Of a DNA stretch of 64,000 nucleotides, positions 17,190 to 25,947 are shown one piece after another. Both the position numbers and the translations under genes were made by a program. The stretch lies in assembly GCA_003054655.1 (NCBI GenBank), contig QAYZ01000013.1:496001-560000 (forward strand), in the 5' to 3' direction. The stretch's first letter is position 1, and each line of letters starts with the position of its first letter. Below the pieces are notes generated by a model. The model saw only the letters and a program-made list of their open reading frames with translations. It did no database searches and was not told the origin of the DNA. The DNA is from Spartobacteria bacterium LR76. Its GTDB lineage: Bacteria > Verrucomicrobiota > Verrucomicrobiia > Chthoniobacterales > Terrimicrobiaceae.

Positions 17190-17987
17190 TCAACGTCCCG
17201 TGGAGAATCTTTCGTGCGCCACGCGATACTTCTGCGGCGTCGTGCCGAGCTGGCGCTGGAAAACCCGGTAGAATGTCTCGATGTTGGCAAACCCGCATTC
17301 CGCCGCCACAGCCTTGATCGTCTGCCTCGTGCCGGTCAGCCGGTATCGGGCCTCCTGAATGCGCCGGGCCAGGACAAACTGATGCGGCGTCTGTCCGAAA
17401 TGCGCCCGGAAAAGCGCATGCAGATGCGCTTCGCTCAGTCCAGCCGCACTCGCGATGGATCGCACCGAGAGGTCCGCACTCGCGAAGCCCGCCTCAATGA
17501 ATGCCAGCGCCGCACGCATGCTCGGCGGGATCTCCGGACCAGTATTGCCTATTTCCGCCAGGTGCGCCTCCCAGAGCAGCCGCGTCCACGCGCTTTCGCA
17601 CAGAAGGCTCCGATCGACGGACTCGCTGTGAAATGCGACGAGGAACTCCCGCCCGATTTCCGCAGCTTTTTGAATATCGGGCAATACAGACAGGCGCGGC
17701 ACCGGACGCGGAGTGCCCGTCGGGATGGCCAGATCGAAGACATAGCACTTGTAAGGCGCCTCGGGAGAGGTCTTGCAGATCGTGTCCTCCCCCTCGATAT
17801 GCCAGAACATCGCCCCTGCGCCGAGGCGCAGCTCCCGATTCCCGACGTCAAAACGCACCACCCCGCCCACGACCAGCTCCACCAGATGATATCCGGTTTC
17901 AATCCGGTACGGTCGCACCTCATCCACGGCCGGAGCCTCATAATACGACACCTCAACCGAGGTCGGGCGCTGGGAGGAAATCTTCAT
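17190..17987 (-). CDS. AraC-family transcriptional regulator
   Basis: A 265-residue one-component regulator. The N-terminal part (1-150) is a cupin-like sugar sensor (YRIETGYHLVELVVGGVVRF, RELRLGAGAMFWHIEGED). The C-terminal 100 residues are a double helix-turn-helix AraC domain: LSVRSIASAAGLSEAHLHALFRAHF as the first HTH, then QTIKAVAAECGFANIETFYRVFQRQLGTTPQKYR as the second. The frame is open far upstream, but that part is antisense to the isomerase gene, so the ATG at 17987 is used. It is divergent from a sugar isomerase/oxidoreductase operon, and the gap holds two near-identical palindromic sites, so it probably controls that operon and itself. Confidence 0.9.
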   Translation of the reverse strand: MKISSQRPTSVEVSYYEAPAVDEVRPYRIETGYHLVELVVGGVVRFDVGNRELRLGAGAMFWHIEGEDTICKTSPEAPYKCYVFDLAIPTGTPRPVPRLSVLPDIQKAAEIGREFLVAFHSESVDRSLLCESAWTRLLWEAHLAEIGNTGPEIPPSMRAALAFIEAGFASADLSVRSIASAAGLSEAHLHALFRAHFGQTPHQFVLARRIQEARYRLTGTRQTIKAVAAECGFANIETFYRVFQRQLGTTPQKYRVAHERFSTGR

Positions 17988-18020
17988 TTCGATCAAATGG
18001 GGATTTTGTAAAAAAATCAG

Positions 18021-18111
18021 AGAAATCGTCAATTTCGGACTTCGGAGCGCTGTGCAATACTGCGTCAATCCTTTAGCAGGACATATCACATCCATAGAAA
18101 TCGTTAATTTC
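18021..18111. promoter_or_regulatory. Paired palindromic operator candidates in AraC/isomerase gap
   Basis: AGAAATCGTCAATTTC (18021-18036) and AGAAATCGTTAATTTC (18096-18111) differ at one base and are 75 bp apart. Each contains GAAAT-N5-ATTTC dyad symmetry. A partial third copy (GCGTCAAT) starts near 18062. The right site lies 8 bp before the isomerase start codon, the left about 35 bp from the regulator start. Placement between a regulator and its divergent operon makes these the best operator candidates in the window. Regulator binding is inferred. Confidence 0.6.
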
Positions 18112-18119
18112 TCCTCCTT

Positions 18120-18941
18120 ATGTCGAATACCCTCAAACCCATTTCCGTCCAGCTCTACACCCTCCGCGACGAAGCCGCCAAAGACTTCCCCGCCGTCCTG
18201 CGCCGCCTCGCCGAGATCGGCTACAAGGGCGTGGAGCCCGCCGGTTTCTTCAACTTCACCCCGAAGGACTTCCGCGCCTATGTCGAGGATCTCGGCATGG
18301 TCGTCTCCTCCACCCACAGCCCCTGGGCCCGTATTGACAATACCCAGGAGGTGATCGACACCTGCGGGATCCTCGGAGTCGACATGGTCGCAGGCGGCTA
18401 TGGCACAAAGGAATTTGCCACTCTCGACGACATCCGCCGCACCGCGGACGAGGTTTCCGAGATCAATGCCAAGCTCAAGGCTGGCGGACTCACCCTCACC
18501 CTGCACAACCACAACTGGGAGTTTGAAAAGATCGACGGTCGCATCAAATACGACATCTTCGCCGAGCTTTGCCCTGAGGTTCACTTCGAACTCGACACCT
18601 ATTGGGCCGCCAACTTCGGCGAAAACGACGCCGCCGAGATGGTGCGCCGCTTCGGCGACCGCTCGCCGCTCCTCCACATCAAGGACGGCCCCTTCATTCG
18701 CCCCGAGTCCCGCTACAACGAAGAGACCTCGCAGCTTGAGGTGCTCAATGCCGAGGATGCCGCGCTGCTCCCCGTCGGCTCTGGCAAGAACGACATCAAG
18801 GGCATCATCGGCGCGATGAATCCCGCCGTCACCCAGTGGCTCGTCGTCGAGCAGGACAACAGCAAGACCGACATGTTTGAGTGTGTCGAGTCGAGCTACC
18901 GCTATCTCATCAGCAACGGCCTCGCCGCTGGCAATCGCTAA
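18120..18941 (+). CDS. Sugar phosphate isomerase/epimerase family protein
   Basis: A 273-residue TIM-barrel protein of the xylose-isomerase-like/AP-endonuclease 2 family. It begins with ISVQLYTLRDEAAKDFPAVL and shows the metal-ligand regions LTLHNHNWEFEKIDG, EVHFELDTYWAANFG, LLHIKDGPF and WLVVEQDN near the end, consistent with an E/D/H/E metal site. It is followed 16 nt later by a Gfo/Idh/MocA oxidoreductase, the usual partner in inositol- or keto-sugar pathways. The exact sugar is unknown. A palindromic operator candidate lies just upstream, probably the target of the divergent AraC regulator. Confidence 0.88.
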   Translation: MSNTLKPISVQLYTLRDEAAKDFPAVLRRLAEIGYKGVEPAGFFNFTPKDFRAYVEDLGMVVSSTHSPWARIDNTQEVIDTCGILGVDMVAGGYGTKEFATLDDIRRTADEVSEINAKLKAGGLTLTLHNHNWEFEKIDGRIKYDIFAELCPEVHFELDTYWAANFGENDAAEMVRRFGDRSPLLHIKDGPFIRPESRYNEETSQLEVLNAEDAALLPVGSGKNDIKGIIGAMNPAVTQWLVVEQDNSKTDMFECVESSYRYLISNGLAAGNR

Positions 18942-18957
18942 TCCCCTGACTTCATTC

Positions 18958-20079
18958 ATGAAATCTCTTCTCGATAATGTGCGCCCCGTGCGCGTCGGCA
19001 TCATCGGTTGCGGCAACATCTTCAGCGCCTACGCCAAGGGATGTCAGCTCTTCCGCATCCTGGAGCTCAAGGCCTGCGCCGATCTCAACCCGGATACCGC
19101 CCAGGCCCGCGCCGAAGAGTTCGGCATCAAGGCGCTGACGATCCCCGAATTGCTGGCTGATCCCGAGATCGACATCGTCATCAATCTCACGATCCCGCAG
19201 GCGCACGCCCAGGTCACCTTGGACATCCTGCGTGCCGGAAAACACGCCTACAGCGAAAAACCGCTCGGCGTCACCCTGGAGGAAGCCCGCTCCATCATCG
19301 CCGAAGCCGACCAGCGCGGCCTCCGCGTTGGCTGTGCTCCCGATACCTTCCTCGGTGCCGGATATCAGACCGTCCGCAAACTCATCGATGACGGCCTCGT
19401 CGGTCGCCCGCTCGCCGGCACGGCATTCATGCTTTCCTCGGGTCCGGAGAGCTGGCACCCGAATCCCGGTTTCCTCTATCAGCGCGGAGCCGGTCCGCTC
19501 ATGGACATGGGTCCGTACTACGTCACGGCGCTCATCCATCTGCTCGGCCCGGTGAAGTCCGTCTGCGCCATCAATGGCAAGGCCCGTGAGGAGCGTCTCG
19601 CCACCTGCAAGGAGCAGTTCGGCAAGTTCCTGCCCGCCGAGGTGCCTACACACTACGCCGGCACGCTGCTCTTCGAGAGCGGCGCGGTGGTTTCGCTCGT
19701 CGTGAGCTTCGACGTCGTGGGCGGCAAGCACAGCCCGATCGAGATCTACGGTACGGAAGGCAGCGTGATCGCTCCCGACCCGAATACCTTCGGCGGCGAG
19801 GTGGAACTGCTGCGCAAGAACTTCGAGGGCTGGGTGAAAATGCCCCTCACCTTCGACTACCAGGAAAACTCCCGCAGCATCGGCGTAGCCGACATGGCTC
19901 ATGCCATCCAGTCCGGCCGCCCGCACCGCTGCGACGCCCGCCTGGCGCTCCACTCGCTCGAGGTCATCAGCGCCTTTGAAACATCCTTCACCGAACGGCG
20001 TTACGTCGATCTCGTGAATCAATGCGCGCAGCCCGCGCCATTCCCATTGGGCATGACAAACTCCCTGCTCGACGCGTAA
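18958..20079 (+). CDS. Gfo/Idh/MocA-family NAD(P)-dependent oxidoreductase
   Basis: A 373-residue sugar dehydrogenase. Start at the ATG at 18958; the open frame reaches further upstream inside the previous gene. The Rossmann motif is VGIIGCGNIFSAY, followed by LNPDTAQARAEEFG. The catalytic/structural EKP is present in YSEKPLGVTLEEA. The C-terminal substrate domain includes GPLMDMGPYYVTALIHLLGPV, whose Asp and downstream His-like residues line the sugar pocket in the family. It forms a two-gene operon with the isomerase and is followed by a strong terminator. Substrate unknown; oxidation or epimerisation of a sugar or inositol is likely. Confidence 0.9.
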   Translation: MKSLLDNVRPVRVGIIGCGNIFSAYAKGCQLFRILELKACADLNPDTAQARAEEFGIKALTIPELLADPEIDIVINLTIPQAHAQVTLDILRAGKHAYSEKPLGVTLEEARSIIAEADQRGLRVGCAPDTFLGAGYQTVRKLIDDGLVGRPLAGTAFMLSSGPESWHPNPGFLYQRGAGPLMDMGPYYVTALIHLLGPVKSVCAINGKAREERLATCKEQFGKFLPAEVPTHYAGTLLFESGAVVSLVVSFDVVGGKHSPIEIYGTEGSVIAPDPNTFGGEVELLRKNFEGWVKMPLTFDYQENSRSIGVADMAHAIQSGRPHRCDARLALHSLEVISAFETSFTERRYVDLVNQCAQPAPFPLGMTNSLLDA

Positions 20080-20098
20080 TATCCCAAGCCTCATGCAG

Positions 20099-20136
20099 AA
20101 GCGCCGCGTGGAGTTCCCCTCCCGCGGCGCTTTTTT
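20099..20136 (+). terminator. Rho-independent terminator after isomerase/oxidoreductase operon
   Basis: AAGCGCCGCG pairs with CGCGGCGCTT around a 14-nt loop and is followed by TTTTTT (20131-20136). It starts about 20 nt after the oxidoreductase stop codon, a textbook intrinsic terminator. Confidence 0.85.
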
Positions 20137-20186
20137 GTGCACCGGCATTGCGTCCCGTTGGTCATCGGTCGTTTACTGAGGGTTCC

Positions 20187-21167
20187 ATGAAAAAAGTGGC
20201 CCCGAAGTTGGAACACCCGTTCCCGTTCGACCCGACCTACGGTTACGATCTCGACTCCCTGCTGAGCACCCCGCTCCCGGAGGAACCAGCCGATTTTCAC
20301 CATTTCTGGCGGGATACCTACGCTGAAACACGGGCTATCCCGCTGAGGTTGACGTCGCGGGAGATACCCAGCTCGCGAGCAGAGTTCAGGCTCTACGAGG
20401 TGGAATATGATTCCCTCGATGGAGTCCGCATCGGAGCCTGGATCACCGTGCCCAGATCCGCAACGCACCGCGGCGGCTGGGTCGTCTATCACGGTTACGG
20501 CGGCCGCGGAGAGCCGGATTTTGATCTGCCTGCACCGCTCGGCCCGGCCATTTTCCCATGCGCTCGCGGCTTCAATCGTTCCGCCCAAGCCGATATTCCC
20601 GGTGAGGCCGGCAGCCATGTCGTCCACGGCATCGAGTCCCGCGAAACCTATGTCCACCGCGGCTGCGTCGCCGATGCGTGGCAGGCGGCCTCGGCTCTCA
20701 TCGAGATGTTTCCCTCCGCGGCGGAGGATCTCCGCTACATGGGCGGCAGCTTCGGCGGAGGCATCGGTGCGCTCGCGGTTCCTTGGGAGCCTCGCTTTCA
20801 CCGGGCGCACCTCGATATCCCCAGCTTCGGCAATCACCCGCTTCGCGTCACAGTGCCGTGCGCTGGCAGCGGTGCCGCTGTGCGCGAGTATTGGCTTTCC
20901 CGCCCGGAGGTGATGGATGTGCTCGCGTATTTCGACGCCGCCACCGCCGCCCGCCATATTCGCATCCCCACTTTTGTCAGCCCGGCGTTGTTCGATCCCG
21001 CCGTTCCTCCGCAGGGTCAATTCTCCATCTACAATGCCATTCCCGGCTCAAAGGAACTCTACGTGCGCTCGGCGGCTCATTTCGCCTCCCGCTACGAAGT
21101 CATGGAAGGAAGGGAACTCCATGCCCTGCTCGGCGAGTGGTTTTCCAGAGAGCACACCCCGGCATGA
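20187..21167 (+). CDS. AXE1-family acetylxylan esterase / cephalosporin C deacetylase-like hydrolase
   Basis: A 326-residue alpha/beta hydrolase with no signal peptide. Start at the ATG at 20187; the open frame extends into the preceding gene but has no better start. AXE1 signatures are present: PEEPADFHHFWRDTY near the N-terminus, GVRIGAWITVPR, VVYHGYGGRGEPDF, the nucleophile elbow MGGSFGGGIGALA, Asp in SPALFDPAVPPQGQF, and the catalytic His in SAAHFASRYEV. The family removes acetyl groups from xylo-oligosaccharides and related sugars. Overlap of 4 nt with the following cupin gene indicates coupling. Confidence 0.87.
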   Translation: MKKVAPKLEHPFPFDPTYGYDLDSLLSTPLPEEPADFHHFWRDTYAETRAIPLRLTSREIPSSRAEFRLYEVEYDSLDGVRIGAWITVPRSATHRGGWVVYHGYGGRGEPDFDLPAPLGPAIFPCARGFNRSAQADIPGEAGSHVVHGIESRETYVHRGCVADAWQAASALIEMFPSAAEDLRYMGGSFGGGIGALAVPWEPRFHRAHLDIPSFGNHPLRVTVPCAGSGAAVREYWLSRPEVMDVLAYFDAATAARHIRIPTFVSPALFDPAVPPQGQFSIYNAIPGSKELYVRSAAHFASRYEVMEGRELHALLGEWFSREHTPA

Positions 21168-21472
21168 AAGATAACCTCTTGCCTTGCAACCCGGGCTCGA
21201 ATGAGGAGTTTCGCCCAATTCTGGAGGGAAAAACCTTTCGTCTCGAGCACATCGTTTCCCATGGCGAATGCAGCCCACCCGGCTTCTGGTACGACCAGAA
21301 CGAGGAGGAATGGGTCACCCTTCTGCGCGGAGAGGCCACTCTGGCCTATGCCGATGGTGCCCTCCAGTCGCTCCGACCCGGCGATGCCGTGTTGATTCCA
21401 GCCCATCGCAAGCACCGGGTGGAAAGCGTTTCCTCCGATGCGGTGTGGCTGGCATTGCACTTCTCCCGCTGA
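21164..21472 (+). CDS. Small single-domain cupin protein
   Basis: A 102-residue cupin starting at the ATG that overlaps the esterase stop (ATGA). The first cupin motif reads PPGFWYDQNEEEWVTLLRGEATL and the second is LRPGDAVLIPAHRKHRVES. The usual first-motif HxH is replaced by YDQ-NEEE, with Glu and the later His residues as possible metal ligands, similar to small cupins of the phosphomannose-isomerase-like group. Coupling to an esterase suggests a sugar-related role, but function is unknown. Confidence 0.82.
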   Translation: MKDNLLPCNPGSNEEFRPILEGKTFRLEHIVSHGECSPPGFWYDQNEEEWVTLLRGEATLAYADGALQSLRPGDAVLIPAHRKHRVESVSSDAVWLALHFSR

Positions 21473-21483
21473 GCGGGGAAAAG

Positions 21484-21520
21484 CCATCAGGCGGCTGCGG
21501 GATACCGAGCCGCCTGATGG
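21484..21520 (-). terminator. Strong hairpin terminator in convergent gap (lpxD side)
   Basis: CCATCAGGCGGCT (21484-21496) and AGCCGCCTGATGG (21508-21520) form a perfect 13-bp stem with an 11-nt loop. On the minus strand it is followed by CTTTTCCCC, so it works best as the terminator of the lpxD transcript. The stem may also protect the 3' end of the esterase-cupin mRNA. Confidence 0.75.
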
Positions 21521-21526
21521 AAAAGG

Positions 21527-22546
21527 CTATTCCTGTTTAGCTTCGAGAGCCTTCACCCGGTCGTACAGCTTCCGGATGTTGTGCAGGAGGACGTAGTTCT
21601 CCTTGTACTCGCGCATGGGCTTGGCAGGCAAACCGACGAGGATTTCCTTGGGCGGTACACTCTTGGTGATACCGGCCATCGCCGTGACGATGGCCCCGTC
21701 GCCGATCTCGATATGACCATTCACGCCCACCTTGCCAGCGAGTGTGACATTACTGCCCACCCGCACGCTGCCGGAGATGCCGACATGAGCGCAGATGATG
21801 CTGTGTTTGCCGATGATGACGTTGTGAGCGATCTGGACGAGGTTGTCGATTTTGACGCCCTCCTGGATCCAGGTCCGGCCAAACCGTGCCCGGTCGACCG
21901 TGCTGTTGGCACCGATCTCGACGTCGTTGTCGATCTGGACGATACCGGTCTGCGGGATCTTGACCTGCCGACCGTCGCGGAATTCATAACCAAAGCCATC
22001 TGATCCGATCACCACGCCCGGCTGGAGGATCACCCGGTCGCCGATCTGGCAGCGATCCCGGATCGTGACATTCGCCTGGATGAAACACTGCGCGCCGATC
22101 GTCGTCTCATGCCCGATGTAGGCATTGGCCTGGATGATCGTGCCAGCGCCGATGCGGACTCCGGGTTCGATCACGACGCCGGATTCGATCCGGACCCCTT
22201 CACCGAGCTGAGCGTCGGGAGCCACCTGAGCGCCGGGATCTACTCCCGGAGGGAAGGTGATCGGCTGCGGGGCAAACTCCATCAGGAGGCGGGTAAACGC
22301 CTCCATCGGATGGTCCACCCAGACGCGGATGGCGGGAATCTCCTCGCCAAAGCCATGCGGAACGAGCACGGCCGTGGCACGGGACTTGCGCAATGCCTTG
22401 AGGTACTTGGGATTACCGTAGAAGGAAAGATCCCCCTCGTCGGCATCCGTCAGGGACGCTGCGCTTGTGATCAGCGTCTCCTGATTCTCGGGTGCAACCC
22501 AGCCTCCCAGGCGCTCGGCGATTTCGCGGAGCGTGAGCGAGGGCAT
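21527..22546 (-). CDS. lpxD: UDP-3-O-acylglucosamine N-acyltransferase LpxD
   Basis: Cytoplasmic lipid A enzyme that adds the second 3-hydroxyacyl chain from acyl-ACP to UDP-3-O-acylglucosamine, 339 residues. An N-terminal UDP-binding domain (SLTDADEGDLSFYGNPKYL) is followed by a left-handed beta-helix of hexapeptide repeats (GVRIESGVVIEPGVRIGAG). The catalytic His region is QIAHNVIIGKHSIICAHVG, with GSDGFGYEFRDG before it. A short C-terminal helix (LLHNIRKLYDRVKALEAK) fits trimer packing. It is the last gene of bamA-skp-lpxD, the classical envelope biogenesis order, and has its own terminator. Confidence 0.95.
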   Translation of the reverse strand: MPSLTLREIAERLGGWVAPENQETLITSAASLTDADEGDLSFYGNPKYLKALRKSRATAVLVPHGFGEEIPAIRVWVDHPMEAFTRLLMEFAPQPITFPPGVDPGAQVAPDAQLGEGVRIESGVVIEPGVRIGAGTIIQANAYIGHETTIGAQCFIQANVTIRDRCQIGDRVILQPGVVIGSDGFGYEFRDGRQVKIPQTGIVQIDNDVEIGANSTVDRARFGRTWIQEGVKIDNLVQIAHNVIIGKHSIICAHVGISGSVRVGSNVTLAGKVGVNGHIEIGDGAIVTAMAGITKSVPPKEILVGLPAKPMREYKENYVLLHNIRKLYDRVKALEAKQE

Positions 22547-22549
22547 GCT

Positions 22550-23146
22550 TTAGTTAGCAGCCGAGCCGGGTTTCGGAGCGTTCTTGTTCAGCGTCGTGAT
22601 GATGTCGTTGCTGAAGTCGAGGTCGGCACGCGAGTAGAGCACGATCGGGATCTGGCCCATGCTGGCACCGCTCTTGTCGAACACGATGTCGTAGCCGCCG
22701 GCCTTCACCTTGTCATTCACCACGGCCATGATGTCGTCGATGATGTCTTTGCGCATGCGGAGGAACTGATCCTGCAGTTGCTTCTCCTTGCCCTGGCGAA
22801 ACTCGCCGATCTGGCGGTCGAGGTCACGGGCCTCGGCGATCTTCTCATCGCGTTCCTTGGTGGCCTTTTCCTTCCCATCCTTGCTCAGTTCGGGCTTCTC
22901 GATGTCCTTGTTGAGCTTGTTGATGTCCTCCATGAGCTTCTTCAGCCCCTCGAGACGCTGGTCGAGCTCCTTCTTGGCATCAGCACGCTGGCCATTGATC
23001 TTCGTCTCGGCGTCCTTCGTCTTGTAGTAGGACGTGAAGACGGTGTTCATGTCCACGATGCCGACCTTGATCTGGGCATTGGCGGAGTTTGCAGCCACGC
23101 ACATCGCGGCAGTCGCCAGGACGGTGGAGAGGATGAGTTTGCGCAT
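22550..23146 (-). CDS. skp: OmpH/Skp-family periplasmic chaperone
   Basis: A 198-residue periplasmic protein with signal MRKLILSTVLATAAMCVAA. The mature part starts with IKVGIVDMNTVFTSYYKTKDAE, the conserved beta-strand start of OmpH/Skp. Long charged coiled-coil arms follow (DAKKELDQRLEGLKKLMEDI, DEKIAEARDLDRQIGEFRQG), and a returning strand includes GYDIVFDKSGASMGQIPIVLYS. Skp trimers hold unfolded outer-membrane proteins for BamA, encoded just upstream; lpxD follows 3 nt later. Family assignment is secure; the symbol follows the enterobacterial name. Confidence 0.92.
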   Translation of the reverse strand: MRKLILSTVLATAAMCVAANSANAQIKVGIVDMNTVFTSYYKTKDAETKINGQRADAKKELDQRLEGLKKLMEDINKLNKDIEKPELSKDGKEKATKERDEKIAEARDLDRQIGEFRQGKEKQLQDQFLRMRKDIIDDIMAVVNDKVKAGGYDIVFDKSGASMGQIPIVLYSRADLDFSNDIITTLNKNAPKPGSAAN

Positions 23147-23207
23147 AGGATGTTTTTAACTGATTGGAGATTAAATTCGACCGCCAAGGGCGCGGCTACG
23201 TTCAAAA

Positions 23208-25514
23208 TTAAAACTGATAGCCGATGTTGAAGTTGAACTTGCCCGGAGGGCCGTTCCACCCGTCGTGGATGACCGGGTAACCGTAATCAACGCGGATCGG
23301 GCCGATCGGGAGATCGAGACGCAGGCCGATACCGATGTCGGCATTCACGTTCGATGAGCTGAAATCATACGCATCAGCATTCACGAAACCGGCGTCCGTA
23401 AAGACCGCGCCGCGCACACGCGACATGATCGGGAAGGTCATCTCCAGCGTCATGTAGCCGAGGGATTGGCCGCCGATCGGGTTGTCGTACTGGTCGACCG
23501 GGCCGACCTCGCGGTAGTTGAAGCCTCGCAGGTTGTTCGCGCCACCCAGGTACAGGCGGTCAAAGATGGGCACCTCTTCCGACCCGCCCCAGGTATCCAC
23601 CACCGCGAGTTCGCCCTTCACAGTGAAGATGATGTCCCACGGCAGCAGGAAGTACTTGGAAGCCTCGATCGATACGCCGTAGTCCTGTACATCACCGCCC
23701 AGTCCGCCGCCCGCGATGAAGGTCGTAAACTCGATCAACTCGCCGCGCCGCGTCAGGAACAGACTGTCGCGGGTATCCCACGTCAGGCCGCCCGTGAAGG
23801 CGCTGCGGGTGTAAAGCCCGGCGGAATCCTGAATGAACTGGCCGACGTTGTCCTCATCGACGTCGAAGATATCGATGCCCTCGAGGCGGTACTCGAGACG
23901 TCCCGCCAGGGCGCGCCATAGCTGCTTGCGCGCCTGGATGGCGAAGCCGTAGTTGGACTGATTGTACACCGAGGAAAGGAAGTTCGCCTCGCGGTAGTAC
24001 GCCTCACCGCCGACCGAGAGCTTGTAGCCCATGAACCATGGCTCGGTGAGCGAAACGACGAAGTCTTTGCGCTGCAAACCGTACTGGGCGCGAATGCGGA
24101 AGCGCTGACCGCCACCCACGAAGGTCGGCCAGTTGAAGAGGTCGAAATTGCTCTGCTGCAACTCGGCGAAACCAACCAGGCTGTCCGTCGTGCTGAAGCC
24201 CACGCCGAAGTTGAACGAACCCGTGCGCTTCTCGTTGACGATCACGTTCAGATCCTTGCGGCCCGGCACGATCGTCTCGGTCGGCACGGTCTCGACTTTC
24301 TCGAAGTAGTTCAGGTTCTCCAGCCGCTTGCGGCTCACGTCCACCAGAGTCGTGTCAAAGACATCGCCCGGCTTCACCGCCATTTCACGACGGATCACGC
24401 GGTCCTTCGTCCGGGTGTTTCCCTGGATGTTCACGAGGTTCACGTAGCTCTGGAACTGCTCGTCGATACGGTAGGTCACGTCCACCGCACCCGGCCCGGC
24501 CGGCAGCACCTCGGGCATCGCGACCATGTCGACATAGCCGCGAGCGCCATAGAAATCACGCAGGAGCTTGAGGTCGTCGCCCATGCCCTTTGGCGTGAAG
24601 AGCGAGCCATTCTGCATCGAGAGGCGGGCTTTCAGGTCCTCGGTCGGTACGATGTTCACGCCCTCGAGCTTGAGATTGTTCACGCGATACTGGATGCCCT
24701 CGACGACCGTGATATTCAGTTCCACGCCATCGCTTTCCAGCGGCACCGTCTGAAAGTCGAGCACCTGCACGTCGGCAAAACCGCGGTTCTGGTACAGCGT
24801 GCGGATCGCCACCTTGTCCTCTTCCATCTGGGCGGGGAGGAGACGACCGCTCTTGTTGAAGAACGAAAGAATGTTCCAAGTCTTCGTCTTCATCACCTTG
24901 AGCAGGTCTCGCGGGAGGACGCTGTCATTGCCGATAAAGTTGATGCGGCGCACCACGAGACGCGGACCCTCGGTGATCTGGAAGATGACGCGCACGCGGT
25001 TGGAGTTTTCGATTTCCTGCACGCGATACTGCACCTGCACGTCGGAATAGAAACGGTCCTCGTAGATTTTGAGGATCTTCTGGCGGTCGGCCTCCAGCTT
25101 TTCCTCGCTCAACACGTCGCCGACCTTGGTGGATACCTCCCGGCGCACACGGGTCGTGGAAAGCTGCTCCGCCCCCTCGATGACGACCTCCTCGATGACC
25201 GGACGCCCCTGCAGGAGCACCGTCACCTTCACGCCATCCGCCGCCGGCTCGGCAAACATACGCACGTTGGCCACGCCGCCCGTCGCATAAAGAGCGCGAA
25301 TGTCGGCTTCCACCGCTCGCTCGCTGTACGGCTCACCCACCTTGGTGGCCAGATTGTCCCGCACGCGCTGCTCGCTGATGGCCGGCGGACCGACATACTC
25401 AACAGCGATTTCTCGAATGATGGGACCGGTTTGTTCCTGCGCCTGCAAGACAGGGGCAAGCGCGAACAGGATGGCAACCGCCACCAGACAGGGAATATGT
25501 CGGAAAAATCTCAT
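23208..25514 (-). CDS. bamA: Outer membrane protein assembly factor BamA
   Basis: Outer-membrane insertase, 768 residues from the ATG at 25514; an upstream in-frame start at 25568 would precede the signal FFRHIPCLVAVAILFALAP. POTRA domains span roughly residues 30-430 (QTGPIIREIAVEYVGPPAIS begins the first, YVNLVNIQGNTRTKDRVIRREM the last). The C-terminal 16-strand barrel ends with FNFNIGYQF. The lid-loop motif appears as LRGF in GGANNLRGFNYREVGP instead of the usual VRGF, a conservative change. It heads the bamA-skp-lpxD operon. Confidence 0.95.
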   Translation of the reverse strand: MRFFRHIPCLVAVAILFALAPVLQAQEQTGPIIREIAVEYVGPPAISEQRVRDNLATKVGEPYSERAVEADIRALYATGGVANVRMFAEPAADGVKVTVLLQGRPVIEEVVIEGAEQLSTTRVRREVSTKVGDVLSEEKLEADRQKILKIYEDRFYSDVQVQYRVQEIENSNRVRVIFQITEGPRLVVRRINFIGNDSVLPRDLLKVMKTKTWNILSFFNKSGRLLPAQMEEDKVAIRTLYQNRGFADVQVLDFQTVPLESDGVELNITVVEGIQYRVNNLKLEGVNIVPTEDLKARLSMQNGSLFTPKGMGDDLKLLRDFYGARGYVDMVAMPEVLPAGPGAVDVTYRIDEQFQSYVNLVNIQGNTRTKDRVIRREMAVKPGDVFDTTLVDVSRKRLENLNYFEKVETVPTETIVPGRKDLNVIVNEKRTGSFNFGVGFSTTDSLVGFAELQQSNFDLFNWPTFVGGGQRFRIRAQYGLQRKDFVVSLTEPWFMGYKLSVGGEAYYREANFLSSVYNQSNYGFAIQARKQLWRALAGRLEYRLEGIDIFDVDEDNVGQFIQDSAGLYTRSAFTGGLTWDTRDSLFLTRRGELIEFTTFIAGGGLGGDVQDYGVSIEASKYFLLPWDIIFTVKGELAVVDTWGGSEEVPIFDRLYLGGANNLRGFNYREVGPVDQYDNPIGGQSLGYMTLEMTFPIMSRVRGAVFTDAGFVNADAYDFSSSNVNADIGIGLRLDLPIGPIRVDYGYPVIHDGWNGPPGKFNFNIGYQF

Positions 25515-25785
25515 GGGCAAAGGCAACCCGCCCAAGGTCTCATCGACTTTGGGCAAGTCCGTTAGCACTTGCGGAATGGGGCCACTCCGTCAAGGAAGAA
25601 GGTGTCCCGATCCCGCCAAATCCCCACTCCGACCGTCGGGGAATCCAATGGAAACCACTTCGCCGCCGAGACCAGCACCGAAGAGCCATCTCACCCCGTC
25701 CTACCGCCTATCACCTCCGGCATGCCGATCTACTCTGACGGAAACTTGCCCAAGGCTCCGCAGTTGGATACCGTCTACGACGTCT

Positions 25786-25935
25786 ATGCTCCTCCGATCT
25801 GCCCTGCTTCTGATCGCTGCCTTTCTCCTGGCGGGATGTGTGTCCACGCCGCAGGGGCGGAAGTTTGATCCCTGGCAGGGCGCGGTGAATACGGATCGCC
25901 AGATCGGCGAGTGGATCGACCGCCAGAGCGATTAG
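25786..25935 (+). CDS. Very small lipoprotein
   Basis: A 49-residue reading frame with a clear lipoprotein signal: MLLRSALLLIAAFLLAGC, lipobox LAGC at C18. It is followed by VSTPQGRKFDPWQGAVNTD and RQIGEWIDRQSD. It lies between divergent bamA and convergent bioD and ends 12 nt before the bioD stop. A longer frame overlaps its 5' half, but this frame has the recognisable export signal. No family recognised; a small envelope-anchored protein is likely. Confidence 0.6.
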   Translation: MLLRSALLLIAAFLLAGCVSTPQGRKFDPWQGAVNTDRQIGEWIDRQSD

Positions 25936-25947
25936 CCCGCTCCGGCC

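Noticed and set aside
17988-19019. Upstream extension of the AraC reading frame to about 609 codons
   Set aside because: The extra part is antisense to the isomerase gene, shows no AraC-like sequence and would span the divergent promoter region; the ATG at 17987 gives a normal AraC protein.
25569-25868. 99-codon frame from TTG between bamA and the small lipoprotein
   Set aside because: No start signal beyond TTG and no domain. A short piece (SDGNLPKAPQLDTVYDVYAPP region) looks somewhat protein-like, but the overlapping lipoprotein frame has a clear lipobox and was preferred.
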